Shown: in pieces, positions 9,341-19,841 of the stretch | Numbering within the stretch: the first letter of the stretch is position 1 | Layout: every line of letters starts with the position of its first letter | Assembly (NCBI GenBank): GCA_022393335.1 | Contig: JAJEKB010021308.1 | Location: forward strand, 2,334,891 to 2,398,890 | Direction of reading: 5' to 3' | DNA: 64,000 nucleotides | Source: Macrotrachela quadricornifera | Lineage: Eukaryota > Rotifera > Eurotatoria > Philodinida > Philodinidae | Notes under the pieces: model-generated | The model's input: the letters and a program-made list of their open reading frames with translations, nothing else | Told to the model about the DNA's origin: nothing | Database searches by the model: none | Translations under genes and position numbers: made by a program

Positions 9341-11718
9341 TCACCATGCCTCACACGGGTTGTCTTCCAGATCGATGATGTCGAGTGTCTTGAGTGAATG
9401 AAAAAAGTGGTGTTAAAGGATGAATGAGAGATAAGTCGTCACTCACTTGGTTGTCTCTGAGTGCCTCATGGAGACAACGAGCACCTTCGTGATCGATCCA
9501 GTTGTTACGCAGGTCGACGGTGGTGAGTGTCTAGAGTGACTCGAAAGAGTGATGTTGAAGGATGAATGAGAGATGAGTCGTGATTTACTCGATTGATTTT
9601 GAGTGCCTCAGCGAGACAACAAGCTCCTTTGTCACCAATACCGTTAGCACACAGGTGGATTAGCGTGAGTGCCTAGAGTGAGTCGAAAGAGTGCTGCTAG
9701 AGGCGACATGTGAAATGAGTTGTGACTTACTTGGTTGACTTTGAGTCCTTCTGCGAGACAACAAGTTCCTTCATCATCAAGACTGTTACGCCACAGATTG
9801 ATTGTGGTGAGTGTCTGCAGGACATACACATAATGGTGATAAAGGATGGATGAGAGATGAGCTGTGACTTACTCGGTTGACTTTTAGTGCCTCAGCGAGA
9901 CAAGAAGCTCCTTTAGTATGGATATCGTTGTAACGCAGGTCGATGGTGGTGAGTGTCTTGAGTGAGTGGAAAGAGTGGTGCTAAAGACCGGATGAGAAAT
10001 GAGTCGTGAATTACTTGGTTGACTGTGAGTGCCTCAGCGAGACAACAAACTCCTTCATCACGAATATCGTTGGCACACAGGTGGATTGTAGTGAGTGTCT
10101 AGAGAGAGTCGAGAGAGTGGTGCTAAAGATCGGATGAGAAATGAGTCGTGAATTACTTGGTTGACTTTGAGTGCCTCTGCGAGACAACGAGCGCCTTCAG
10201 TACCGATGTTGTTCTCACCCAGATCGATGGTGGTGAGTGTCTAGAGTGAGTCAAAAAATTGGTGCTTAAGGATGAATGAGAGATGAGTCGTGACTTACTC
10301 GGTTGGTTTTGAGTGCATCAGCGAGACAGAAAGCTCCTTCAGTACCGATATTGTTCTTACGCAGGTCGATGGTGGTGAGTTTCTTGAGTGAGTCGAAAAA
10401 GTGGCGCTAAAGACCTGATGAGCAATGAGTCGCGACTTACTCGGTTGACTTTGAGTGCCTCAGCGAGACAGGAAGCTCCTTCAGTACCAATATTATTCTT
10501 ACCCAGGTCGATGGTGGTGATATTCTTGAATGTAGTAGTGATTTGTAAATGTTGAGTTCTCTCTGTACGTATGACTTACTGTATTATCCGACATGGCATT
10601 CACGAACCTGGCGAAATTGTTGGTTCTATATGGAACAGTCACTTTGAGACTGGTTAGTGTCTGTATAGTACAATGTTCAGTTTGACGTGGATCACATGGA
10701 AGAAAAGTGACGCTATCGCAATCATGGTTTTAGTTCTCCGAAATGCGATATCGTCCTCTCTGTTTCATTAAGCCAGTAGGTTTTATGTTATATTCTGTTT
10801 GTAGAAACCCCCTTTATCTCAAGAAAAACAGTGGTTAATGATGTCTTTAAAAAGTCGGATATCGTCCGATTTCTCTCAGAAAATGCTATCCCCCACAATT
10901 TCGAAGCAATTTCTGCTAGAAAAGCTACGATAATCAGAAATCGCTAAGCGATATGCACCGATATCTGATGTGAAAGAGGGCAATTTACTGATTGAATAAT
11001 TGTATGGGTGAGTGATATCTGTCAGAGATCGAGCGATTTAGTGGAAAAGTCCGAAATCGTTAAGCCCTCAAGAAAAAAACTGTTATTCAACTGCAAGGAG
11101 TGCAATAGATACAAAGTGAACTGTCATGCAGAATATACGAAATGTCAAAGAAGGAGATCACAAAGATGAAAGATAGCCTCAGGTCTGATAGGCTGCTCGC
11201 ATCAAGGATACCCGTCTGAAACACCAATGAGAAATCACACAAAACGGGATCCGAGTCTCATTGAAAGTGGAAAACATCACGGAAAATGTTTGAAATATCC
11301 GAGGAGAAACAACGAAAAAGGTATGTTGGAGATTCTGCGGCAAACGATAAGTCAGGCAATTCAACAGATACCTTCATCGCGAAGGGATCTTCTAGGTTGT
11401 CGACTAATCCTCTTGGTTTACTGAAGGATATGAATTCAACAGCGTTGCATAGCTTCTACGGAATACATGCGATAGTTAACACCATTCGACAAGTCACTCT
11501 GAATGGCGAAACATGATGATGATGAAATCTACCTGGAATGGATTATACGTGTTGATGATTGCATCGAGTCGCGCACAAACACCACGTGCACTGATAAGAA
11601 TGTCGACTGGGTGAAGATTATCCAGTATTCGATAAACCAACTCGATAGGTAGGTTGCTCAATGACGAGTCCTTGGAGTGAGAGAACTCCGTTCGTTTCGG
11701 CGTAGAATCATGCGACAT
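9341..11718 (-). CDS. F-box / leucine-rich-repeat (RNI-like) protein, multi-exon
   Basis: Exon 1 (11533-11718) starts MSHDSTPKRTEF and encodes an F-box-like motif, LSNLPIELVYRILDNLHPVD, then a GT donor after YNPFQ. Further exons on the minus strand: 10580-10660 (81 bp), then eight 84-bp exons at 10441-10524, 10299-10382, 10157-10240, 10015-10098, 9873-9956, 9731-9814, 9589-9672 and 9447-9530. The last exon, 9341-9388, ends in TGA. Each 84-bp exon encodes one 28-residue ribonuclease-inhibitor-type LRR (pattern TLTTIDLRxNxIGxEGAxCLAEALKVNx) in phase 0. Introns between them are 58 bp with GTAAGT-like donors and CTAG/TTGAG-like acceptors; the one upstream is 55 bp. F-box proteins recruit SCF ubiquitin ligases and LRRs bind the target; that role here is inferred. 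The 872-bp gap between exon 1 and 10660 may hide another exon or mean two units; I found no convincing exon there. Confidence 0.8.
9389..10579 (-). repeat. Tandem exon-plus-intron array, 142-bp period
   Basis: Eight consecutive units of 84-bp exon plus 58-bp intron. The introns themselves resemble one another (GTAAGTCACGACTCATCTC-like 5' part, CACTCTAG-like 3' end). The unit that duplicated was therefore genomic, and no length drift is visible in any copy except the 55-bp intron at the upstream edge. Confidence 0.88.
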
Positions 11719-12440
11719 TCTCTGTTGCTCTGAAAAGTGTGCTTGATGGTGTGAATGGTGTGTGATAATATATGCTTGAGACTATGCCTGATAAGATAAC
11801 AGAAGAAGACATTTCAGTCAAATCGTGCAATTATATTTCAAACAGAACGCAAAAATCACGCAACGTATGTAGGGTGAGTAGAAATAGACCGTTCCACGAC
11901 AACGGTTGTTTCTGTATTGCCAGGACTCATCAGGTGATTTAGAAAGATATTATATCAATAGTAATTCAGTAATCTCTATGAGATTTGGATACAAAGGAAT
12001 TACTATTATGTGATACAATGATCTATGTGTTACTATTGTACACAGTAAATTTTCAATAGAATGAACAGTTGCTATAATCAAATGTAATGAATATACATGT
12101 GAAGGTGAGTTAAGCCACCATGACATGTTATCGACCTTATTTTTCGAAGATCCCATCAAGAGGATGAGTACAATTACCACAAACACATAAATATTTTCAC
12201 TTTTATTGATATAGATTATCAAGTGACTAGGTAAGAGCATACCACGACCGGTTTCATCCTTGCTCAAGGAACTCCTCAGGTGGCTTATGACATTTTTGTT
12301 TAATTGAAGAAGAAATCAAACTAAAACATCATCTACATAGTTGTACACAAGCAGAGTAAAACAATGTATAGAAGTTTTGAAAAAACCTAGGGTATGATTA
12401 GAAAAGAGCATACCACGATCGAGGGTGTGGGTGAATGGAG
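11719..12440. other. Upstream region of the F-box gene; no supported gene
   Basis: A 105-codon minus ORF at 11950-12267 shows no family motif and is not called. The string AGAGCATACCACGA occurs twice, at about 12235 and 12405, as a short direct repeat. Confidence 0.4.
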
Positions 12441-12720
12441 GAACCATGATGTTAACATTTCACCTCAGCAAAGAGGATCGATAGAACAGATGCCGCCGCA
12501 TCAATCGAGATACAATGGGGAAAATAGAGATCATTCCAATACACTAACCATCAGTATAAATAGGAGGCCGGTCTCGGGGCCAGCCGACGGGCTCTAAAAA
12601 TACGTATTGAAAAAGCCTGTCTTATTGAGCGAAACAAAGAATAACAGAAGAATAATTATACATAGTCTATCTTACTGGTCTTTTCAAAGCTTTTCATTGG
12701 AAAATATAAACAAAACAGAT
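12441..12720 (+). promoter_or_regulatory. Possible promoter or solo-LTR-like segment with TATA box
   Basis: CAGTATAAATAGG near 12552 is a good TATA box, followed by a GC-richer stretch (GGCCGGTCTCGGGGCC) and an AT-rich tail. The layout resembles a retroelement LTR promoter, and a TGTTAACA start lies near 12450. No second LTR or target duplication was found. The open frame at 12394-12597 is not convincing as a gene. Confidence 0.3.
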
Positions 12721-13278
12721 ACAAATGGGTTTTTAGAAAACCAGTGAAGAATCGAAACAGAACAGAGTAAACCGTTTTCTGTCGTTTTTTTGCTATTGTT
12801 GCTACACGATTGTATTTTTCTTGTGAGTGAATTTGTTTTAAAAATTCTATCCTATTTCACAGATTTTTTCATTTTGACTTTGAACTCGACATCCATTAAA
12901 ATCATTTTTCATTGTATTCCTCTATTATCATTTCATCAAAATTTTGTGTGACTGAAACTTGACTTATAAATAGTTCTGCAAACTCATTATTTATGGGCCT
13001 AGATCAGCACTAGAACCGGATTGGTTGTAAAAAAAATCAACTGGTTCGTAGAGATGGGAACTTTACGGGTTGAAATTTTTCAAACGCCTTCTTTGTCAAT
13101 CCTGTTTTTGGCCATAAAAAAAAACCAAGATACCATATAATTTTCTGGTAAAGTTGGTAGAAAAGGGAGTAAAACACAAATTATTTTAATTATTTGTTGT
13201 GAGGTTTACCTTAAAAAGATGGTTTATGTCGGGTGTCTCATACATGCTCTCCGAAACTACACCCTTAGACTAAAGTCT

Positions 13279-13463
13279 TTCCCCTCTTCGTTTATGTGCT
13301 ATCATACTTTATGTAAAATTTATTGCCAAGTAAAGATATGACTTGAGAGTTTTGTTGTATTGTGATCCGCATACCGTACTGAAATAAAACTCTCAAGTCA
13401 TATCTTTACTCAGCAGTAAATTTTATACAAAGTATGATATCATTAGAAATAAAGAGGGGAGAA
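13279..13463. mobile_element. Fold-back MITE-like palindrome
   Basis: The left arm, about 13279-13355, is complementary to the right arm, about 13383-13463. The core arms (13294-13355 and 13383-13443) agree at nearly all positions, including AGTAAAGATATGACTTGAGA, around a 27-bp centre. No coding content. Confidence 0.8.
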
Positions 13464-14323
13464 GAATTTTGTGTACGGGTGTATTCATATCTAAGACCAT
13501 TTTTCTATAAAAGTTGTCTTTCAAAAGAATTCAAGATTTTTATCTGTTTCACCAGAATTTTGCCAGTACAACATGTGATTTCAATCGATCAGTTTGTCAA
13601 CCAGACTGGTTCACCATTTCACAACGGACTCCCGGCACTGATCCATATCATTTCGTAAAAAAATGAGTATTCTCAGAAACAAAACCTGAAGACGATTCAA
13701 ATAGTCGAAAGAGGTCGAGATGTTCGAAATATTTCATTTTACAAGAAGATATAAGAGAGCACCCATAAGAACATCGAGGGATCGAAGCACTCGTCAAAAT
13801 TTAGTTTTTCGATTTGATGTTCTCATCTTGTTCAGCATCATCGAAAACCTCTAAATCCAAATTTTTAGCGCATTTGGTTGAGGTGTTGAAAAATTAGCTC
13901 GATTTTAGTCTCGAGCACTCTCGAAGTGATGCCAAAAAAATCATCAAAAATCATCTAAACAAAGTTGATTTTCTTTCAACGATAATAAATTGACAAAATT
14001 TTTAATGTTATATACCAAAAGATAGAGCGTGAGAAGCTGAACAAAACTAGCTATTTACAAATTATTTCTCACTGGACTAAACGGATTTTTCTGATTAAAT
14101 ACTTTTAATCACTACCATTTTTCGAGCAAAAATTAGGGTTTTTTTTTCATTGTTTCATATGCCTCTTAGTCATTTTATGAGACCCCAGATTGAATTTCAC
14201 ATATGTTATACAACTTTTTCTCCTCTACAAAATGGTTAAAAAAACATCGAAAAAGTTCTGTTACCAATGAGGTCAAAAATGGTCCACAATGTTGACCAAC
14301 TAGGTAGTATTTTTAAGAAAAAA
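13464..14323. other. Intergenic, nothing recognised
   Basis: A 74-codon ORF at 13434-13658 overlaps the palindrome arm and has no motif. The rest is AT-rich without recognisable features, up to the gap. Confidence 0.4.
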
Positions 14324-14723
14324 NNNNNNNNNNNNNNNNNNNNNNNNNNNNNNNNNNNNNNNNNNNNNNNNNNNNNNNNNNNNNNNNNNNNNNNNNNNNN
14401 NNNNNNNNNNNNNNNNNNNNNNNNNNNNNNNNNNNNNNNNNNNNNNNNNNNNNNNNNNNNNNNNNNNNNNNNNNNNNNNNNNNNNNNNNNNNNNNNNNNN
14501 NNNNNNNNNNNNNNNNNNNNNNNNNNNNNNNNNNNNNNNNNNNNNNNNNNNNNNNNNNNNNNNNNNNNNNNNNNNNNNNNNNNNNNNNNNNNNNNNNNNN
14601 NNNNNNNNNNNNNNNNNNNNNNNNNNNNNNNNNNNNNNNNNNNNNNNNNNNNNNNNNNNNNNNNNNNNNNNNNNNNNNNNNNNNNNNNNNNNNNNNNNNN
14701 NNNNNNNNNNNNNNNNNNNNNNN
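14324..14723. other. Assembly gap (400 N)
   Basis: Exactly 400 unresolved bases. The round number suggests a scaffolding placeholder, so the true length is unknown. It cuts the 3' part of the dioxygenase gene. Reading frames that cross it are meaningless. Confidence 0.99.
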
Positions 14724-15880
14724 TTAACCGAAATTTGATTTTCGTCATCACTAGAGCAAACTGCAGCAGACAGTAAAAACCCGTTAAATGGAAATCTCGC
14801 ATTAATTTCATTGAATTTTGGTTCATATTTATATTTGCCATTCATTGTGAAACGATCTCCTTTAGTTAGTAGAATGTCTGGACGATAAGTACCTATTTCA
14901 AAGTCAGGTCGATTGATATTCAATTCACATAAAAAATTATGAATTTTAGGTTCGAACTGAAATGTTTGTCGTATTTCTGCACCTAATTCTGTCGGTTGAC
15001 TATATTGATAAACAATTTGTTTCATTACTTTGTATAAACGATTGTGTTGTTCATTGAAATAATCGAGAAGTGTATGAGAAAATGTAATATATTCAGAACG
15101 TAGATTATTCTGATTGTGCGCAGAAAAGACATTGTATAGTGGTGGGATATTGAATCGAATGCAAAGTAGATGACAGCGATAGTCAAGAATTTTCGTATGT
15201 CTATGCAAGAACTTTCGATTGTTTAAAATGATCATCGTATATTTTTCTAGGTGAAGTGTGTATTTGGAAACTTTATTGATTGCTAAATTGAGTTCATTTA
15301 GTGCATCACTCTTGTTATCCAATAGAATATCTGATCGATATCGAATTTCACCATCATTAAATAAAATTGGTGCATTGATATGATCGTCATGATTTGACTT
15401 TCTAAACTCCGATGGAACGTTGATTTTAAAATTTTCTGTCATCAATGAGTTTCTACATTCAATTGGTAGCAATTGTATAATGTCCATAGCTCGAATAATT
15501 TCCAATTGTCCACCGCCTAACTGATCTTTTTCTAAAACAAACAGTGCGATGTATTCGGGTGGACTAGATTCGTATGAACAATCTGTATGAAATGAAACCT
15601 CTTGATCTGTTTGAGAACGATCGGGATGTTGTTGTGTATCTGTGATCGATACTAATGGTCGTATATGCCAAACGAACGAATTTTGATCTTCATTATGTGT
15701 CAGACATCGACCATCAAGCTTGGTTATTATATCCACAAAGAATGATTCAATCTGATCATTATCAGTAGGTAAAGCATTCGTTGAAAACTGAATTTGAACA
15801 TAACCATCGATTTTCAGTTTCTTCTCTATTGTTCGTAGCTTATCAGCAGCGAACTGGAACTTATTTGCATCGAAATTCAT
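14724..15880 (-). CDS. TauD/TfdA-like Fe(II)/2-oxoglutarate dioxygenase with extra C-terminal domain, 3' end lost in gap
   Basis: 385 codons are readable from MNFDANKFQF (15880) to the gap. An upstream ATG at 15925 is in frame, but TTTTTAG just before the chosen start looks like a splice acceptor, so I prefer 15880. The TauD-type iron site is visible: FHTD (H98, D100) in EVSFHTDCSYESSPPEYIAL, GGGQLEI after it, the distal histidine in NNRKFLHRHTK (H226 or H228), and CIRFN with R242 for 2-oxoglutarate. These enzymes hydroxylate or desaturate small molecules. After about residue 300 comes a second conserved-looking block, EIGTYRPDILLTKGDR then YEPKFNEINARFPFNGFLL (about 328-370). It resembles ATP-grasp ligases where a substrate-binding strand ends in E-I-N-A-R-F; this is my inference. 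No intron is needed in the readable part. Like the PaaK-like gene it may be horizontally acquired. Confidence 0.78.
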
Positions 15881-15925
15881 TTTGTCTAAAAATAAGAACA
15901 AGTAACACCCGTCATCTCGGCTCAC

Positions 15926-16400
15926 TTAACCCTCAACTGTGGAAGGCAGGAGTATATTTTGCATGTGTCTATGTGGGAAGAATTGAATCAGCAACTTTAT
16001 ACGAATAAGAATTTCAAATCACTTTGCTTCAAAGGTAACAATCGAAAAAATAAATACACGATCTTTCTTGTAAAACATATTTTTTATTAAGCGCTTATAA
16101 TATTATAAGTAGTAACTATTATTGATTCAAAAAATCAACCCATCAGTTTTCGTTGGTTTTCACCCGTGACACAAAGTCCCAAACTATTATTTTTCAAATT
16201 ATTCGCATAACAGTCAACAAAATAAGGTGCACAAAAACTAACTTTTAACTCTAACCAAAACGAGCAAAAACCAATTTAACTACTATCGTGTGATCTACCT
16301 ATGACTGAGGGACTAGCAGTTCACAGCCTATCACGTCTCCTATAATATAGCACTTAGACTTCGTATATAGATGGTTTGAGGTGGTGAGCCCATGAAAATT
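15926..16400. other. Intergenic, nothing recognised
   Basis: AT-rich sequence upstream of the dioxygenase gene. No clear promoter element could be assigned. Confidence 0.4.
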
Positions 16401-16981
16401 GGTCGAACATTTTGTAATAGAAGTTTGAATTCTTCAGTGTAAGGACGAAATCAATATTAATTATATTAATATAACAATGTTACACAAAACTAATGATCCA
16501 GACAAATAAGTTAGGATAATATAAAAGAAAGGGAAACACGACTGTTGCTCCCGAAACATTTGCTATCCGATGACTTTTGCTCTGCAATGATACTTGCTTT
16601 CCGAACAGTTGAGGGTGTAGGCGCACGTCTGAGTAAGGATGAGAGGACGAGAGTGAGCTTCGGTTTTGATTAGAACTTGATCTGGACCTCGAGAGCCACT
16701 GTTGCGGGAACATCTGTCATGGAATCGAAAGAAAAAAATGGAAGCTTAAAAACTATAAGCAAATTCTTCTAAATGTCGTAATAATGTTGACTATCTTGAT
16801 GATGAGAATGTGTGAGAGGACGATATTTTAAAGACATTCTGGTCTAACTTATTTGTCTGAATCATTAGTTTCGTGTGACATTGTTGTATTAATACAATTA
16901 GTATTAATTTCGTCCTTACACTGAAGAATTCGAGCTTCTATTAAAGAAAGTTTTTGTTCTTCTATTAAAAAATGTTCGACC
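16401..16981. repeat. Inverted duplication of a small coding-like segment
   Basis: About 115-140 bp at 16401-16513 reappears inverted at 16843-16981. Shared blocks include GAATTCTTCAGTGTAAGGAC. The right arm lies in the minus ORF 16849-17058. Its tail reads VEHFLIEEQKLSLIEARI, then LQCKDEINT, and ends NDSDK plus stop. The left arm encodes a shorter, diverged copy on the plus strand (VEHFVIEV, stop, ILQCKDEININ, ending NDPDK plus stop). The right arm has an 18-bp extension absent on the left. Confidence 0.75.
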
Positions 16982-17058
16982 ATGTTTTGCTTTTCCTGAG
17001 GTGGCATTCTTTTGCTCCCCAATGGTCTTTTATCTCCGACACAGAACTCATCAACCAC
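16849..17058 (-). CDS. Small hypothetical ORF, unknown
   Basis: 69 residues starting MVDEFCVGDKRPLGSKRM, charged, predicted mostly helical in the middle. I recognise no family. The C-terminal 45 residues are duplicated as an inverted, broken copy at 16401-16513, which suggests this piece was once part of a mobile or duplicated exon. Being a real gene is uncertain. Confidence 0.3.
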   Translation of the reverse strand: MVDEFCVGDKRPLGSKRMPPQEKQNMVEHFLIEEQKLSLIEARILQCKDEINTNCINTTMSHETNDSDK

Positions 17059-17294
17059 AAACTATTCGTTTTCATAAGATCCTCCGTACAATCGAGAAAA
17101 TTATATTTAAGATTGTTGTTCTGCTCGATCTTTCATCAAATCTGATAACTTCAAAAATACCTTTTAGAGTTGCGTAATGGCTTTCGTCTCCTAATTCAAA
17201 AATGCTTCACAAAAGAATAGAAGCTTCTCCTATATAAAAACCTACTACAATTAAATGATGAAGAGACAGCTAATACTTCTATATATATAAAGCT

Positions 17295-17459
17295 ATTAAA
17301 CTATCAATCATATTTTACTAAAAATAATTTTAACGTTTTGTCCAAACTAATGACATCATAAGACACCTCCTTTCACTCATACGTGTCTGATGATGTCATT
17401 AGTTAGGACGAAACATTAAAGTTATTTTTAATAAAAGAAAACATGATTGATAGTTTAAC
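17295..17459. mobile_element. Fold-back MITE-like palindrome
   Basis: Arms of about 75 bp (17295-17371 and 17386-17459) are complementary with a small centre. Shared strings: TAAACTATCAATCAT near the outside and ACTAATGACATCAT near the centre. No gene inside. Confidence 0.8.
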
Positions 17460-19641
17460 AATTTTAATATTTTCATCTTAGAAAAGGACTACTTGTACAA
17501 ATCTAAGCTTCATCTTTATACTCCATATTGAATGTGGATACGTGAAGAAGAATACTTACTTATCTACTGTATCAGTTATAGATTGCCAACAATTTTTGTC
17601 ACTCTTGACAGAACGAAAAGAAAGTATGAATAGATACATACAAAAAAACGCTATTCTTAAGTGCACTCATTGCTTCAATAATCGCTCATCCATATAGCTC
17701 GCAGAATGTGTCATAAAAAAAAATATACCATCCATGTGATCGTTTTTCTTTCTTTATTTGTGCGTAGCTGCAATTAACTGTAGGACATATGACACACTTT
17801 GAGTACCATCTTTGACAATATGTCATGATATTTATCATATAAACCTGATGAACTCTACCACTAACACCTACCAATACTCGTTTCGAACAGTTTCAAAAGT
17901 CAGTCTAAATTAAAATCTACGAACATCATACTTATGACAATAAGCAATTAATTGAATCGATCTTGGCCCAAAATTCGTATCACTATATAGAACCTATGCG
18001 TATAAAAATCTTATCAATTACATTTTAATATACAGCTTGATTAAGTTAATTTTGAACACTTTTGTTTAGTTTACTGCATCTATTGATAAATTGAAAAATT
18101 TTTTATTTTTATATGGTTGAATAGAGCATTTATTTTTCTAGCAAAGTACATAGTTTTTATTTGATCAATGTGCATCTTGATGAAAAAATACTTTTTTTAA
18201 AATTTTTCCTTTCTATGAAATTCGCATATATTTTTCTTGACTAATTAAATATTATAACTTAGTACTTCAATGAACAATTTCTATTTGTATATAACTACAT
18301 AGAAACTTAATCACTCTATCAAACTATAAAAAGTTCAAAAACTAAGCCTATTTTACGTACTCTTTATGGTAAAGTACCTTCGATCGAACTGAATGGAATA
18401 CTGCTGTAGTCTTTCACTATTATTGTTTTTAAAACTATCTTTGTAATGGAATTTATATCATTTACGGTTCGTCATGCATGTTGAATTGATCCGAAAAATG
18501 TAGAAGCATCTCAATTTATAAATTTTATGCTCCTTTCCGAAATATTTTATGAGCAATAGATCATCTACGTCTCTGTTAGATAGCCTTCTGCTTATGAATT
18601 GACTTAGATACTGTCAAAATAATAGTGATTTGTATACAAATAAAAGATGATCTAAAAGTTGCGAAGCGATATATAGATAACTCGTCAGTGTAAATATAAA
18701 TTATTTATGGATAACTATCACAATCAAATTTTCTAGATAAGTGCTTTTGTATATGTTTAAATGTACGATAAGTTGCCGAAGTCCATTGTAGATTTATTGA
18801 ATGCATTTACAGAATAAGTTAAGCTAGCAGTTAAATAAGTAATGAAAGGAAAACAAATGCTAATATATTAGGAAAAGCCAATTAGGAAATAACTAGTCTG
18901 TTAATCAGCAAGAAATAAATAGTATAAATCTCGACAATCAAGGAAAAATAAAACTTCTATCCGAAATACTGGGATAAAAGACACAAAGTTTGTGTAACAA
19001 TCGACTAATATTGGAAAAGAATTACAAATTTTTCAGCATTTTTCATCTAAAACATGTCGTATTGTTATAATGAATTGAAAAAGATGTAATAGTTCCATAT
19101 TTAAGTCTATTAAGAACTGTACTAAAAAGTTATTTATATACCTCTCTATCAGACTCGCGTTTCACTTCCAGTAGAAAATTCTCTGATTCACAGGAAAATA
19201 ATTCTCGTTGAGTATATCGAAGTTCAAGTTTCGTTGGTAGCTATCCATTATAAATTTAATTTCGTCATCTTTCTAAAAATGTTGCATTATATTGAAATTT
19301 TTGAATATCAGAATTTCAACGATGTTTTTCGAAATACCTGGTAGATTTTCTACAGATCTACTCTGGAAAAATCCCTGTTGGCCTTAGAACAAACAATAAA
19401 ACACACAACCTCTTTTTAGTTCTTTTCATATGACCCTTTCTTCAATCAAGGAAGTATATGCATCCTTGATGAAGAGTACATATTGTTTTTTTCCAATGAA
19501 TTGACATATCAAACAAGTTTGTATCTCCGATAAGAAGCATTGATTTATCTTCACATTCTACGATCTTAACTAATATTGACTACTTTACTAATGATATAGG
19601 CTTGTACGGGATTAGAAGATTTTACTAAAGATATCATATAT
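17460..19641. other. Long AT-rich intergenic stretch, nothing recognised
   Basis: About 2.2 kb with only short meaningless ORFs. No repeat with clear arms and no recognisable coding motif. Confidence 0.5.
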
Positions 19642-19649
19642 GTTAGTAC

Positions 19650-19833
19650 CAGAGGTGCAGAATCTTCCGTGAAACGGTTGAGTTTGCGCACCCAGGGAAA
19701 TCTATTCGCAAATTTTCCCCTTTTGAAAAGTAACAGTTCAAGAAGTTCACACAGAATACTCCAAAAATTTCCCCAAAAACGAAAAATTTCCCCCACCCGC
19801 GCGGGTGCGCACGAGGAAGATTCTGCACCTCTG
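19650..19833. mobile_element. hAT-type MITE, 184 bp
   Basis: Terminal repeats CAGAGGTGCAGAATCTTCC at 19650-19668 and its exact complement at 19815-19833. CAGAGGTG is a typical hAT end. Flanks GTTAGTAC (19642-19649) and ATTAGTAC (19834-19841) are an 8-bp target duplication with one change, as hAT elements make. The inside is GC-rich compared with its surroundings, including CCCGCGCGGG near 19796. It has no coding capacity and would need a transposase supplied elsewhere. Confidence 0.9.
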
Positions 19834-19841
19834 ATTAGTAC

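Noticed and set aside
9389..10579. Regular repeats and spacers that could look like a CRISPR array
   Set aside because: The repeats are 84-bp LRR exons in frame with splice sites, and the 58-bp spacers are similar introns, not unique spacers.
11950..12267. 105-codon minus ORF
   Set aside because: No recognisable motif, no splice context, and composition like the surroundings.
12441..12720. Solo LTR
   Set aside because: A TATA box and LTR-like layout are present, but no defined ends or target duplication, so only a weak regulatory entry was kept.
14236..14841. ORFs running through the N gap on both strands
   Set aside because: Unknown bases cannot support a reading frame; only the part before the gap is annotated.
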